Shown here piece after piece: positions 54,151-62,930 of a DNA stretch of 64,000 nucleotides. This DNA comes from Woeseia sp037968755 (lineage in GTDB: Bacteria; Pseudomonadota; Gammaproteobacteria; Steroidobacterales; Woeseiaceae): the NCBI GenBank assembly GCA_037968755.1, contig JBBKWB010000177.1, positions 15,907-79,906 of the forward strand, given 5' to 3'. Every line of letters begins with the position of its first letter. Position 1 is the first letter of the stretch. A model generated the notes under the pieces. That model was not told where the DNA came from. It did not search any database and saw only the letters and a program-made list of their open reading frames with translations. The translations under genes and the position numbers were made by a program.

Positions 54151-54279
54151 GCATTCATTGTGCGGCGCACCGCAAACGGGCGCAATTAACTATTCGACAT
54201 AAACCGCAATGCAGCGAAGCATGTGGGTGCGATAACGTCGTCGCAGCGCCCGGCGACGGTATTCTGCGCCTGTCGGGAC

Positions 54280-55179
54280 TCAGTCGTTATCGAGAAAGCG
54301 TTTGCTGATTGGCTCGTACGCATCTATGCGTCGGTCGCGCAAAAACGGCCAGCCGTGTCGGGTAACGGCCATCTCATCGAGGTCAATCTCAACGAGCAAT
54401 GTCGTTTCTTTGTCGGCGGGCGCGCGAGCAATGATGCGTCCATCCGGCGCAACAACGAAGCTCTGTCCCCAGAACTCGATTCCGCCATCGCTCGCCGGAT
54501 CCGGTTCGAAACCAAATCGGTTGGCCGCGACAACAAAGCAACCATTGGCGATAGCATGCGAGCGCTGGATGGTTTCCCACGCTTCGTGTTGTTCTTTGCC
54601 TACTTCGCCTTTTTCTTCCGGGTGCCAGCCGATGGCCGTGGGATAGAACAGAATCTCGGCTCCCTTCAGCGCGGTTAGTCGTGCGGCTTCCGGGTACCAC
54701 TGGTCCCAGCAAATAAGGACACCCAGCTCAGCCTTATCCGTAGGAAAGGTCTTGAAGCCAAGGTCGCCCGGTGTGAAATAGAATTTCTCGTAGTAGCGCG
54801 GGTCGTCAGGGATATGCATCTTGCGATACTTGCCGATGTAGCCACGGTCGCGATCAAGTACGGCTGTCGTATTGTGATAGAGGCCAGCAGTGCGTTTCTC
54901 AAACAGGCTGGCGATTATCGTAACGTTGAACTCTTTCGCTATTGCGGCGAATGCATCGGTTTGCTCGCCGGGGATCTTGTGAGCCAAATCGAAAAACTTC
55001 GCGTCTTCCGTCTGACAAAAATACCGCGAACGAAATAGTTCAGGCAGGCATATAACATCGGCACCGTCTTCCGCCGCCTTGCGTGTGAGTTGCAATCCGC
55101 GCTTGGTGTTGTCGTCGATATCCTCAGTCATAGACATCTGCACCACGCCAAGTTTCAGTTTGCGTGCTTTCCTGCTCAT
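54280..55179 (-). CDS. aguB: N-carbamoylputrescine amidase
   Basis: A 299-residue nitrilase-superfamily enzyme that hydrolyses N-carbamoylputrescine to putrescine, CO2 and ammonia. The catalytic triad is visible as Glu47 (CLPELF), Lys120 (YRKMHIPD) and Cys157 (LICWDQWYPE). Length matches AguB. Its ATG overlaps the speA stop (ATGA), making it the last gene of the aguA-DHS-speA-aguB operon. It performs the final step of putrescine synthesis from agmatine. Confidence 0.95.
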   Translation of the reverse strand: MSRKARKLKLGVVQMSMTEDIDDNTKRGLQLTRKAAEDGADVICLPELFRSRYFCQTEDAKFFDLAHKIPGEQTDAFAAIAKEFNVTIIASLFEKRTAGLYHNTTAVLDRDRGYIGKYRKMHIPDDPRYYEKFYFTPGDLGFKTFPTDKAELGVLICWDQWYPEAARLTALKGAEILFYPTAIGWHPEEKGEVGKEQHEAWETIQRSHAIANGCFVVAANRFGFEPDPASDGGIEFWGQSFVVAPDGRIIARAPADKETTLLVEIDLDEMAVTRHGWPFLRDRRIDAYEPISKRFLDND

Positions 55180-57167
55180 TTGCTGGTCTCCGTCGCGCGC
55201 CGCGTGTCGTAATACGTTTCCTGCTGAAAGCACGCAAGGTACTGTTCGAGAATCTGCATACCGCGTTTAGGCCGAATATCGCCTGCTTCGATCTTGGCCT
55301 TGATCAGCTCGTTCATGCGTCGCTGCAGGTCATTGGGAAAGTACTGCACCTGGGCTAGCATTTCCTGAATCTTGATGCCGGGAAGCGTCTTCTCTATCCA
55401 GAAGTTGCTGTCCTCTTCGCGATCGGCGTAAACATGCACCTCGGCGACACGACCGAACAGGTTGTGGCAATCACCCATGATGTCCTGGTAGGCGCCCATC
55501 AGGAAGAATCCCAGGCAATACGGCTCGCCCGGTCTCAATGGATGTAGTTCAAGGAACGATTTGTCGTCGTTCGATGATACGTACTCCGATATCTTGCCAT
55601 CGGAATCGCAAGTCAGATCCACGAGTAACGCACGCCTGGTTGGTCGCTCATCAAGCCGCTTCAGCGGCATGATCGGAAATGCCTGGCCAATCGCCCAGTG
55701 ATCCAGAACGGACTGGAATACCGAAAAATCACAAAGATATTGATCGACCAGCTTCTCTTCCAGTTCGTGGACTTCGGGCGGAACCGGATCAGGCTCCGCG
55801 GCGCGCAAGTGTTGCAGCACAAGAGCGCAGTTACTCCAGTAGAGGCGCTCGACGAGGGCATCATTTTCAAGCGACAGATAGCCAAGCCGGAACATCGTTG
55901 CCGCATCGCGATGCGTGGCATCGGTAGTGTGATAAATCTCCAGCAGTTCGCTAACGTCCAGTTCGCCCGGTTTGGTTTCGCGCAAGTCATTGAACAATGC
56001 AGTGAGCCGTTTAACGGTGTCATGCGCATCAGGTGGTGGCATGAAATCGTCGGCAACGCGGTCCTTTTGGTAAGACCCAAGCGTCTCGACAACCAGTACT
56101 GAGTGATGTGCCGTTATCGCGCGACCACTTTCGGAAACGAGTATGGGGTGCGGTACTTCACGTTGATCGCAGACTTCAGCGACGCTCGACACTATCGCGT
56201 TGGTGTATTCCTGCAGGCTGTAGTGTATGGCGCCTTCTTCATTGTCTGCCGAATAGTCGACACCCAGACCACCACCGACATCGATGTAGCGAACGGGCAT
56301 GCCGCGCTGGATCAGTTCAGCATAGATTTGTGTGATCTCTTTGGCAGCCTGTTTGAGGATCTGAACGTTAGTTATCTGACTACCGAGATGAAAATGCAGC
56401 AGCACGAACGCGTCGGCGCGGCCTGTTTTTTTGAGGTGCTCGACAATCTCAATCAGCTCCGGCAGGGAGATGCCGAATTTGGAGCGATAGCCGCCGGAAT
56501 CTGCCCACTTGCCGGAACCGGAAGTGCGGAGCCGAATGCGTACCCCAAACTGGGTTTGTACATCGGCATCACTGGCGAGCTCCATAAGCTCCTCGAACTC
56601 GGCAAACTTCTCCATCACCGGAATGACGTTCTTGCCGAGTCCTTGCGCGGAAAGTATCAACGACAACATCGTGCGATCTTTAACGCCATTGCATATCAAC
56701 AGCGTCTCGTCATCTGTCAGATACGGCAGTGAGGCGATCAGTTCGGGTTTCGAGCCACATTCCAGGCCGAGATTGAAGGGCTTGCCTGCGTCGAATACCT
56801 CGTCGACAACTTCCTGCAGCTGATTGACTTTGATCGGATACACGCCGCGGTATTCGCTCTTGTAGCCACAGTCTGCGATGGCATCGCGAAAGGCAATGTT
56901 GATGCGCTGGACCCGGGCCCGCAGTACATCCTGGAAACGCAGCAAGAGGGGAAGCGTAATGCCCTGTTTCTTCGCTTCGGCGACCACATCCATAATAGTG
57001 ATCCGAATGTCGCTGTCGTCGATTGGCTGAACCGCTACATTGCCCTCGTCATTAACGACAAAGAAGCCATCACTCCATGCGTCCAGCCGATACAACTCGG
57101 CGGCATCAGCAGGGCGCCAGCTGTCTACCTGTGAATCCTGTCCCTGCGCAGAATCGCGTCGACTCAT
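55176..57167 (-). CDS. speA: Biosynthetic arginine decarboxylase
   Basis: A 663-residue PLP enzyme of fold III that makes agmatine from arginine. PLP-binding Lys113 lies in VYPIKVNQ. HFHLGSQITNVQILK and DVGGGLGVDYSADNE are substrate and phosphate-binding parts, and GECLVDLT-like sequence follows near the C-terminus (VDLTCDSDGKIS). Length fits SpeA. It follows the DHS-family gene with a one-base overlap (TAATG) and overlaps aguB, so production is coordinated with the later steps. Confidence 0.96.
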   Translation of the reverse strand: MSRRDSAQGQDSQVDSWRPADAAELYRLDAWSDGFFVVNDEGNVAVQPIDDSDIRITIMDVVAEAKKQGITLPLLLRFQDVLRARVQRINIAFRDAIADCGYKSEYRGVYPIKVNQLQEVVDEVFDAGKPFNLGLECGSKPELIASLPYLTDDETLLICNGVKDRTMLSLILSAQGLGKNVIPVMEKFAEFEELMELASDADVQTQFGVRIRLRTSGSGKWADSGGYRSKFGISLPELIEIVEHLKKTGRADAFVLLHFHLGSQITNVQILKQAAKEITQIYAELIQRGMPVRYIDVGGGLGVDYSADNEEGAIHYSLQEYTNAIVSSVAEVCDQREVPHPILVSESGRAITAHHSVLVVETLGSYQKDRVADDFMPPPDAHDTVKRLTALFNDLRETKPGELDVSELLEIYHTTDATHRDAATMFRLGYLSLENDALVERLYWSNCALVLQHLRAAEPDPVPPEVHELEEKLVDQYLCDFSVFQSVLDHWAIGQAFPIMPLKRLDERPTRRALLVDLTCDSDGKISEYVSSNDDKSFLELHPLRPGEPYCLGFFLMGAYQDIMGDCHNLFGRVAEVHVYADREEDSNFWIEKTLPGIKIQEMLAQVQYFPNDLQRRMNELIKAKIEAGDIRPKRGMQILEQYLACFQQETYYDTRRATETSK

Positions 57168-58192
57168 TACTGGTCCAGCACGCAGGCGAATATCAATGGC
57201 GCGACAATCGTGGCGTCGGATTCGATAATAAACTTCGGCGTATCCGCAGACAGTTTGCCCCAGGTGATTTTCTCGTTTGGCACTGCGCCTGAGTAGGAGC
57301 CGTAACTGGTTGTCGAGTCGCTGATCTGACAGAAATATCCCCAGCGCGGGATGTCAGTCATGTGCAGATCCTGTTCCAGCATCGGCACGACGCAGATCGG
57401 GAAATCGCCAGCAATACCGCCACCAATCTGGAAGAAACCGACTGATGATTTCTGGCAAATTTCTTTGTACCAGTCTGCTAGCATCATCATGTACTCGATG
57501 CCGCTTCTGACGGTGTGAACGTTCTTGATCTCACCTGTAATGCAATGCGATGCGAATATGTTGCCGAGCGTTGAGTCTTCCCAGCCCGGCACAATGATCG
57601 GTAGATTGCGTTCAGCAGCAGCCAGCAGCCAGCTGTCTTTTGGATCGATCTGGTAGTGTTTTTTCAGCTTGCCTGACAGCAGGATTCGGTAGAGAAATTC
57701 GTGTGGGAAATACTGTTTGCTGTTTTTGTCAGCGCTCATCCATTCTTCGAGGATTACGTCCTCGATCCGCCGTATCGCTTCTTCTTCCGGGATGCAGGTA
57801 TCGGTGACACGATTGAGGTGTCGGGATAACAACTCTTCCTCGTCCTGCGCGGTGAGATGACGATAGTGCGGTACGCGGACGTAGTGGTCGTGTGCGACAA
57901 GATTAAACACGTCTTCCTCAAGATTAGCGCCGGTACAGCAGATGGCCTGTACTTTGTCTTTGCGGATCATTTCCGCCAGCGATAAACCCAGTTCCGCGGT
58001 ACTCATAGCGCCTGCGAGAGTCATGAACATGGAACCGCCATCTTCAAGATGCTTGACGTAGCCATCCGCCGCGTCGATTAACGCAGCAGCATTGAAATGA
58101 CGATAGTGATGATGGACAAAATCGCGGATAGCGGTCACGGGCGATACCTCGTGCTGGGAATGATGGTCAGGGTGCCGGTCGGCAGCTGGCAT
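57167..58192 (-). CDS. Deoxyhypusine synthase family protein (probable homospermidine synthase)
   Basis: A 341-residue protein of the deoxyhypusine synthase family. GANLEEDVFNLVAHDHY (88-104) and the catalytic Lys313 in ITWGKLSAD are present, as are NAD-contacting regions like GSMFMTLAGAMSTAELG. Bacteria have no eIF5A, so hypusine formation is not expected; bacterial members near polyamine genes act on putrescine or related amines and are often homospermidine synthases. It lies between aguA and speA in the polyamine operon. The exact amine pair is not determinable. Confidence 0.88.
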   Translation of the reverse strand: MPAADRHPDHHSQHEVSPVTAIRDFVHHHYRHFNAAALIDAADGYVKHLEDGGSMFMTLAGAMSTAELGLSLAEMIRKDKVQAICCTGANLEEDVFNLVAHDHYVRVPHYRHLTAQDEEELLSRHLNRVTDTCIPEEEAIRRIEDVILEEWMSADKNSKQYFPHEFLYRILLSGKLKKHYQIDPKDSWLLAAAERNLPIIVPGWEDSTLGNIFASHCITGEIKNVHTVRSGIEYMMMLADWYKEICQKSSVGFFQIGGGIAGDFPICVVPMLEQDLHMTDIPRWGYFCQISDSTTSYGSYSGAVPNEKITWGKLSADTPKFIIESDATIVAPLIFACVLDQ

Positions 58193-58235
58193 GTAGCGTA
58201 AGGAATGAGCGCGCAGTCCGCAAGCGGCGCGGAAT

Positions 58236-59288
58236 TTAGGCTGGTGTGACCGGTAGTTGCTGGGTCAGACAGTGAAATGTGCCGAGACCGAGTACCAGGT
58301 CACGGCAGTCGATTGCAGCAATTTGTCGTCCGGGGAACGCTTTGGCGAGAATGTTCTTGTTAACAGCATCATTAGGGTCGTCAAAAGCGGGCATCAGCAC
58401 CACCTTGTTGCCAATGTAGAAGTTGGCATAGCTGGCGGGCAGGCGATCCCCCTGGAATTCGACCGGCCGGGGCATTGGCATCTCGATAACCTGCAGTGAG
58501 CTGCCATCTGCCAGTTGCATGCCGGCAAGACGCTCGCGATTTTCAGCAAGTACGGCGTGATTCTCGTCGCTACGATCAGCTTCGACGACTGTGACTACGG
58601 TGTCGGTGGACACAAAGCGTGTCAGGTCATCGACGTGACCGTCAGTATCGTCGCCGACGATGCCGTCACCGAGCCACAGAATCTGATGCACGCCGAGAAA
58701 ATCTTGCAATGCTTGCTCGATATCAGACTTGCTCATGCCCGGGTTGCGATTCGGATGCAGCAGGCATTGCTCGGTGGTCAGCAAGGCGCCGGAGCCGTTG
58801 ATGTCGATTGAACCGCCTTCGAGGATCATGTCGATATCCCGACATGGCACGCCGAGAGCATTCGCCATTTGCGGCGGCATCGCGTTGTCGAGTTCAAAAG
58901 GATACTTGCTGCCCCACGCGTTGAAGCCAAAATTGAGCGCCAGCAGCGGCTGGTCCGGGTTGTCACGAGTGACGAAGATCGCGCCGTGGTCACGGCACCA
59001 AGCGTCATTTGTGGGAAAACGATGAAACTTAACGCGTCGTGCGTCGGCATGACCCTCAAGCAGCGCACCTACATGCTTCTCGTGTGCCTCATCGAGAACG
59101 TTTATGCGCACAATCTCGCTTGTCGACAGGGCGGCGACTGCCTGCACCATCACGGGTTCAACGGGTTCGAACTTGCCGGGCCAGCTGTCGTGGTTGTGCG
59201 GCCACGAAATCCACGTGGCCTGATGTGCTTGCCACTCGGCGGGCATGGCGTAGCCGGCGGCAGCGACTGTGTGCGGGGTGGCTGTCAT
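58236..59288 (-). CDS. aguA: Agmatine deiminase
   Basis: A 350-residue agmatine deiminase that converts agmatine to N-carbamoylputrescine and ammonia. The catalytic Cys340 lies in GTFHCLTQQ; His218 is in DGHVDDLTRFV; LEGGSIDINGSG (156-167) and PTNDAWCRDHG (92-102) form the substrate pocket. ATG at 59286-59288 fits the family; an upstream frame to 59510 adds nothing recognisable. It heads the operon; 43 bases separate it from the DHS-family gene. Confidence 0.95.
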   Translation of the reverse strand: MTATPHTVAAAGYAMPAEWQAHQATWISWPHNHDSWPGKFEPVEPVMVQAVAALSTSEIVRINVLDEAHEKHVGALLEGHADARRVKFHRFPTNDAWCRDHGAIFVTRDNPDQPLLALNFGFNAWGSKYPFELDNAMPPQMANALGVPCRDIDMILEGGSIDINGSGALLTTEQCLLHPNRNPGMSKSDIEQALQDFLGVHQILWLGDGIVGDDTDGHVDDLTRFVSTDTVVTVVEADRSDENHAVLAENRERLAGMQLADGSSLQVIEMPMPRPVEFQGDRLPASYANFYIGNKVVLMPAFDDPNDAVNKNILAKAFPGRQIAAIDCRDLVLGLGTFHCLTQQLPVTPA

Positions 59289-59508
59289 TTCGTGCGGTTC
59301 CTGCTCAAGTCCGCGAATCATACTGGATGGCGGGGTGGCTGAGTCAAACCAGCGAATGCAGAACGGACGAGCAGGAGTCCGATTTGCGCTGCATGGCTCG
59401 GGCTTCTGCCGCTGTTTATCAGGAGACTGCGCCGTATTCATGATCAAGGTTGCAGCATGCAAGCGAGTCATCGCTTTATCGAAAGAAGTGCAACTGCAGA
59501 TTAACGAC

Positions 59509-59543
59509 AAAAAAAAGCCGGCCCACGGGGGGCGTGGGCCGGC
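59509..59543 (-). terminator. Rho-independent terminator of the TPR gene
   Basis: GCCGGCCCACG (59517-59527) and CGTGGGCCGGC (59533-59543) form an 11-bp GC-rich stem with a G5 loop. On the minus strand it is followed by a T run of eight (A run 59509-59516). It follows the TPR gene stop at 59594 and insulates it from the aguA operon; no other gene lies in 59289-59593. Confidence 0.9.
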
Positions 59544-59593
59544 CGGGTCTCACTGACTGATATTAATACCAGGATGGAGTGCCGTCAGTGAGT

Positions 59594-60136
59594 TTACTGC
59601 GTGGTGCTCGCTGTTGCTGTTGCATTGATTCCGAGAATCTTCAGGTTCTGCTGTGGCTCGCTCAGCCGGTCATGCAGGCGCAGCGACTCTTCGAAGTCCA
59701 GGGCTGCACCGGAGATATCACCACTGATCGCCCTTACGACACCGCGATTCGATAAGGCAACCGCCTTGTCGCGAGTCTCCTGGATCTGTTCCAGATTGAG
59801 ATAGGTGGACGCGCCAGCGCGAGTGTTGTCGCGCATGCTGACCGCTTTGTCGCAAGCAGAGATTGCTTTATCGAGCTCAGCTGTTTTGGTGTACGCAACG
59901 CAGAGATTGTTGTGGCGCGCAAATTCTGACTTGCTCCTGGATTGCGCTGCCAGTTTTGCAATGGCCTCTGCATACTCACCGTTAACGACCAGTTGGCCTT
60001 GTGCCTTGTCTTCGAAGGCAATCATTCTGAAGCCGTTGTTGCCGGCAGCCTGTGAAGCCGGCGCCGCCAGTAGAGCGAGAATCAAAGCAATGCCTCGGAG
60101 CCGCGTTGGCGTGTTGTGTCGGTTTACAGTTTTCAT
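59594..60136 (-). CDS. Exported TPR-repeat protein
   Basis: A 180-residue protein with a signal peptide (GIALILALLAAPASQAAG) and three to four TPR-like helical pairs. AELDKAISACDKAVSMRDN and ALSNRGVVRAISGDISGAAL followed by DFEESLRLHD match the TPR consensus. No catalytic motif is present. TPRs mediate protein contacts, here in the periplasm. It has its own terminator and is preceded by an inverted repeat at 60232-60250. The partner is unknown. Confidence 0.78.
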   Translation of the reverse strand: MKTVNRHNTPTRLRGIALILALLAAPASQAAGNNGFRMIAFEDKAQGQLVVNGEYAEAIAKLAAQSRSKSEFARHNNLCVAYTKTAELDKAISACDKAVSMRDNTRAGASTYLNLEQIQETRDKAVALSNRGVVRAISGDISGAALDFEESLRLHDRLSEPQQNLKILGINATATASTTQ

Positions 60137-60231
60137 CGATTCATCTCTCCAGTCTCAGGAAGCGTAGTCGCGAGGAGGTTCGCTGTTTGCTTCGGACGAC
60201 TGCTACGGTAGTCAGCGCAGCGACATGCTAC

Positions 60232-60250
60232 AAACGAATAAAATTCGTTT
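60232..60250. promoter_or_regulatory. 8-bp inverted repeat between LysR and TPR genes
   Basis: AAACGAAT (60232-60239) and ATTCGTTT (60243-60250) form a perfect inverted repeat with a 3-base centre. It lies 17 bases past the LysR stop and about 100 bases before the TPR start, so it could be an operator for the TPR promoter or a weak hairpin ending the LysR message. Confidence 0.4.
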
Positions 60251-60266
60251 AACCGATGAGAAAAAT

Positions 60267-61199
60267 TCATCTGTTGATCGCGAAAGATTGCAATACCCAG
60301 TCGCGCAGTGCCCGAATTTCCGGGCGCTCGATTTGATCAGGCTCATAAACCATGTAATACGCATCCGCTGTCACGAGTTCGTAATCAAACAATCGCACCA
60401 GCCGTCCGGTATCAAACCATGCCTGTGCGAGCGGCACTGGCACGAGAGCCGCACCAAGACCTTGCGCTGCCGCACGGACCACGGCGGTCATTGAGTCAAG
60501 GCGGATGTAATTGCTGGTTTGTGGTACCTGAATCCCTGAATGCTGCGACCATGCCATCCAGGCATTGGGACGACTGCTGTGCACAACCATAGGCACGGCC
60601 TTGGCCAGCCGCCAGCCGACGACATTCAGTTCATTACGAAATGCCGGTGAGCACGCCGGTACCAGGCGCAGTGGGAACAGACGTTCCGCGGTGAGCCCTG
60701 CCGGTGGAACCCGAAACAGGCGAATGGACAGGTCGGCAGAGGCGGGATGACGTTCTGATGCTTCGTTACTCGTTTCGATGTTGATATCGATGTTCGGGTG
60801 TGCCGCTGTAAACTCGCTGAGTCGTGGGACGACAAGCTCACTGGCAAAAAACGGTTGCACCGATACCCGCAAATGCTCCGTCCGAAACTCGTTGCACAGG
60901 CGCCCGATGGCCGTGTCGATATCTTGCACCGGCCGATCAATCTCATTAAACAGCGCCTCGCCGGCAATTGTCAGTTCAATCGCCCTGCCGGTGCGATTGA
61001 ACAACTCAATCTGAAACTCGTCTTCAAGTTTCCTGATCTGGTGACTGACCGCGGACGCTGATATGAACAATTCTTCTGCGGCCAGGCGAAAGCTCTGGTG
61101 GCGTGCCGCGACGCAGAACACACGAATTCCGCGCATCGACGGGGGGCGCTTGCGAACAGAGGCTGCTGCGGGATCTGCGAGGCGAACGACATTGGTCAT
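60267..61199 (-). CDS. LysR family transcriptional regulator (GcvA/AmpR-like)
   Basis: A 310-residue LysR regulator. RGIRVFCVAARHQSFRLAAEELFISA with SAVSHQIRKLE is the HTH, followed by IELFNRTGRAIELT. The effector domain has RAAAQGLGAALVPVPLAQ, as in the GcvA/AmpR subgroup. ATG at 61197-61199 gives a 22-residue lead before the HTH, slightly longer than usual. It lies on the same strand as and upstream of the exported TPR gene and downstream of the MFS transporter gene. Its targets are unknown; 247 bases upstream hold its promoter. Confidence 0.9.
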   Translation of the reverse strand: MTNVVRLADPAAASVRKRPPSMRGIRVFCVAARHQSFRLAAEELFISASAVSHQIRKLEDEFQIELFNRTGRAIELTIAGEALFNEIDRPVQDIDTAIGRLCNEFRTEHLRVSVQPFFASELVVPRLSEFTAAHPNIDINIETSNEASERHPASADLSIRLFRVPPAGLTAERLFPLRLVPACSPAFRNELNVVGWRLAKAVPMVVHSSRPNAWMAWSQHSGIQVPQTSNYIRLDSMTAVVRAAAQGLGAALVPVPLAQAWFDTGRLVRLFDYELVTADAYYMVYEPDQIERPEIRALRDWVLQSFAINR

Positions 61200-61446
61200 G
61201 ATGGTTAAACAGGTCTTGTTGTCGAAAGTCAGACCGTTGCAGGATTCATACCATCTTGGGCCTGGCAGGATGCGCAGATAAATCAGTGACTTGCCGGTAC
61301 GGAGATGACAACGTTGCTTCGAAGTGGTGCATTGCGCACGCGCGCTAGCTGCAACCTGGTGCAATACGGGGTGACCAACCGGCCGAGTACCAGGTCGTGC
61401 GCGAGGACTCGATGAGTAATCGCGCGCCGCGCTGGTGAGGCTGGAC

Positions 61447-62766
61447 TTACTGCGCTTCTTTTAGCAGCAGTGCGGACCAGGCGGCGATCGCTGAGACGAC
61501 TGCAAGAATGAGAACGGCGCCGGCCGCGCCGAATGATGCGGCGGCGCCGGCAAGTGCTCCACCTACTAACAGCATGATGCCAATTATCGTATTGCTCACG
61601 GCCACGTAGCTCGCACGCGTGTCTGCGGTGGCGAGATCAATAAGGTGTGTTTTGCGACCAAGCCGAACGCCGGCGTGCGCAATCGACCACAGGAAGTATG
61701 CCAGCGGATACCACCAGAGCCCGATCGAGTTACTGGTCATTGCGCTGACCAGAAACGTTGCAATACCGGTAGTCGCGGCAAGCGCTGCAGCGGCAGCCAT
61801 GACTTTTCGACTGGAGCGATCTGACATGCGCCCCCATATCGGTGCACTGACAAAGCTTGCGGCACCGGCGGCTATCATCAATGCGCCGAGGCCTGACAAG
61901 GTGTCACCGGAGGCCATGCTCATCAGGCTGACATAGAACGGCGCAACCAACGCCGTCGAAATCAGCAGCGTACGCACGATAACGAAATTGCGCAGATCGG
62001 CATCATCGCGAATCAACGCCAACTGTTGCAGTGCCTCGGAGATGGCATTACCACCGCCACTGGTCGCGCCAGGCTGCTCGGCGATCAAACTGTAGGTAGC
62101 GGCGCCAAATATCCACAGGGCACCGGCAACAGACAGTAGCAACACGTAGAAGCTGATATCGCGCTCTGCTGTTCCGGGGAGAAAACCGGCTGCGCCGACG
62201 GCGACGACAATGGCACCTGCCGCGGATGCCGCGTAGCCGCTGACCGAGCCACGCCGGGTTTTCGCGATGGTCTTGCCGAGCACGTCTTTTGACGCGACCG
62301 AGCACACGCCGCGCGCAAGGCTGAATATGACCAACAGACCCAATAGCGCCCAGCCGGCAACGGCGCCCTGCAAGCGTGTAACAACGACCGCCATTGCCGC
62401 AACCGTGACACCCTGCGCGACGCTGCCAAATACCCAAAACCACTTGCGAATTGCGACCTGGCGAATCGCTTTCGCGATGAAGAGCTGCGGCAATAATGCC
62501 AGCGACTCGCGAATGGGAACGAGCAAGCCGAGCATGAACGCCGGCGCGCCGATATGTGTCAGTAGCCAGGCAAGTACCAGTTTCGGGCTCGACAACCAAT
62601 CGCCGGTTGCAGTTGCGGTCAACGAGACGACATGCAGGAGATAATTCCGCGGTTGTTCCTGGCAGGATTCATCCGGAATGTCCTTGCAGACGCGCGCGTC
62701 TTCATCGCCTGTTAACAGGCCGTAGACATTCCTGGTCGGACCGGGGTCCGGGTGTTTCGCACTCAT
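61447..62766 (-). CDS. MFS transporter
   Basis: A 439-residue protein with about twelve hydrophobic segments after a 40-residue hydrophilic N-terminus containing two Cys. GRMSDRSSRKVMAAAAAL (about residue 310) is the MFS inter-helix motif; LLGLLVIFSLARGVCSVASKD and GKTIAKTRRGSVSGYAAS resemble efflux and nucleoside-type families but do not fix the substrate. It is monocistronic and reads away from the amidohydrolase gene, 164 bases apart. Confidence 0.88.
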   Translation of the reverse strand: MSAKHPDPGPTRNVYGLLTGDEDARVCKDIPDESCQEQPRNYLLHVVSLTATATGDWLSSPKLVLAWLLTHIGAPAFMLGLLVPIRESLALLPQLFIAKAIRQVAIRKWFWVFGSVAQGVTVAAMAVVVTRLQGAVAGWALLGLLVIFSLARGVCSVASKDVLGKTIAKTRRGSVSGYAASAAGAIVVAVGAAGFLPGTAERDISFYVLLLSVAGALWIFGAATYSLIAEQPGATSGGGNAISEALQQLALIRDDADLRNFVIVRTLLISTALVAPFYVSLMSMASGDTLSGLGALMIAAGAASFVSAPIWGRMSDRSSRKVMAAAAALAATTGIATFLVSAMTSNSIGLWWYPLAYFLWSIAHAGVRLGRKTHLIDLATADTRASYVAVSNTIIGIMLLVGGALAGAAASFGAAGAVLILAVVSAIAAWSALLLKEAQ

Positions 62767-62930
62767 ACTGATTGATGCCGGCTTTGATCAGTGGGCTATT
62801 CTACTCAACGTGGATAATGCATGTTGCAGAGATGCATCCAGACGAAACTGGTCGCCTGGCCGCAAACTCATCGCTCTACGCAGCATTGTGTTGCACAATT
62901 CAGGCAACGCATTCCGCAAGGGGGAGAAAC

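Noticed and set aside
57167..58192. Hypusine modification of a translation factor
   Set aside because: eIF5A is not a bacterial protein and nothing like it is present; a small-molecule polyamine role fits better.
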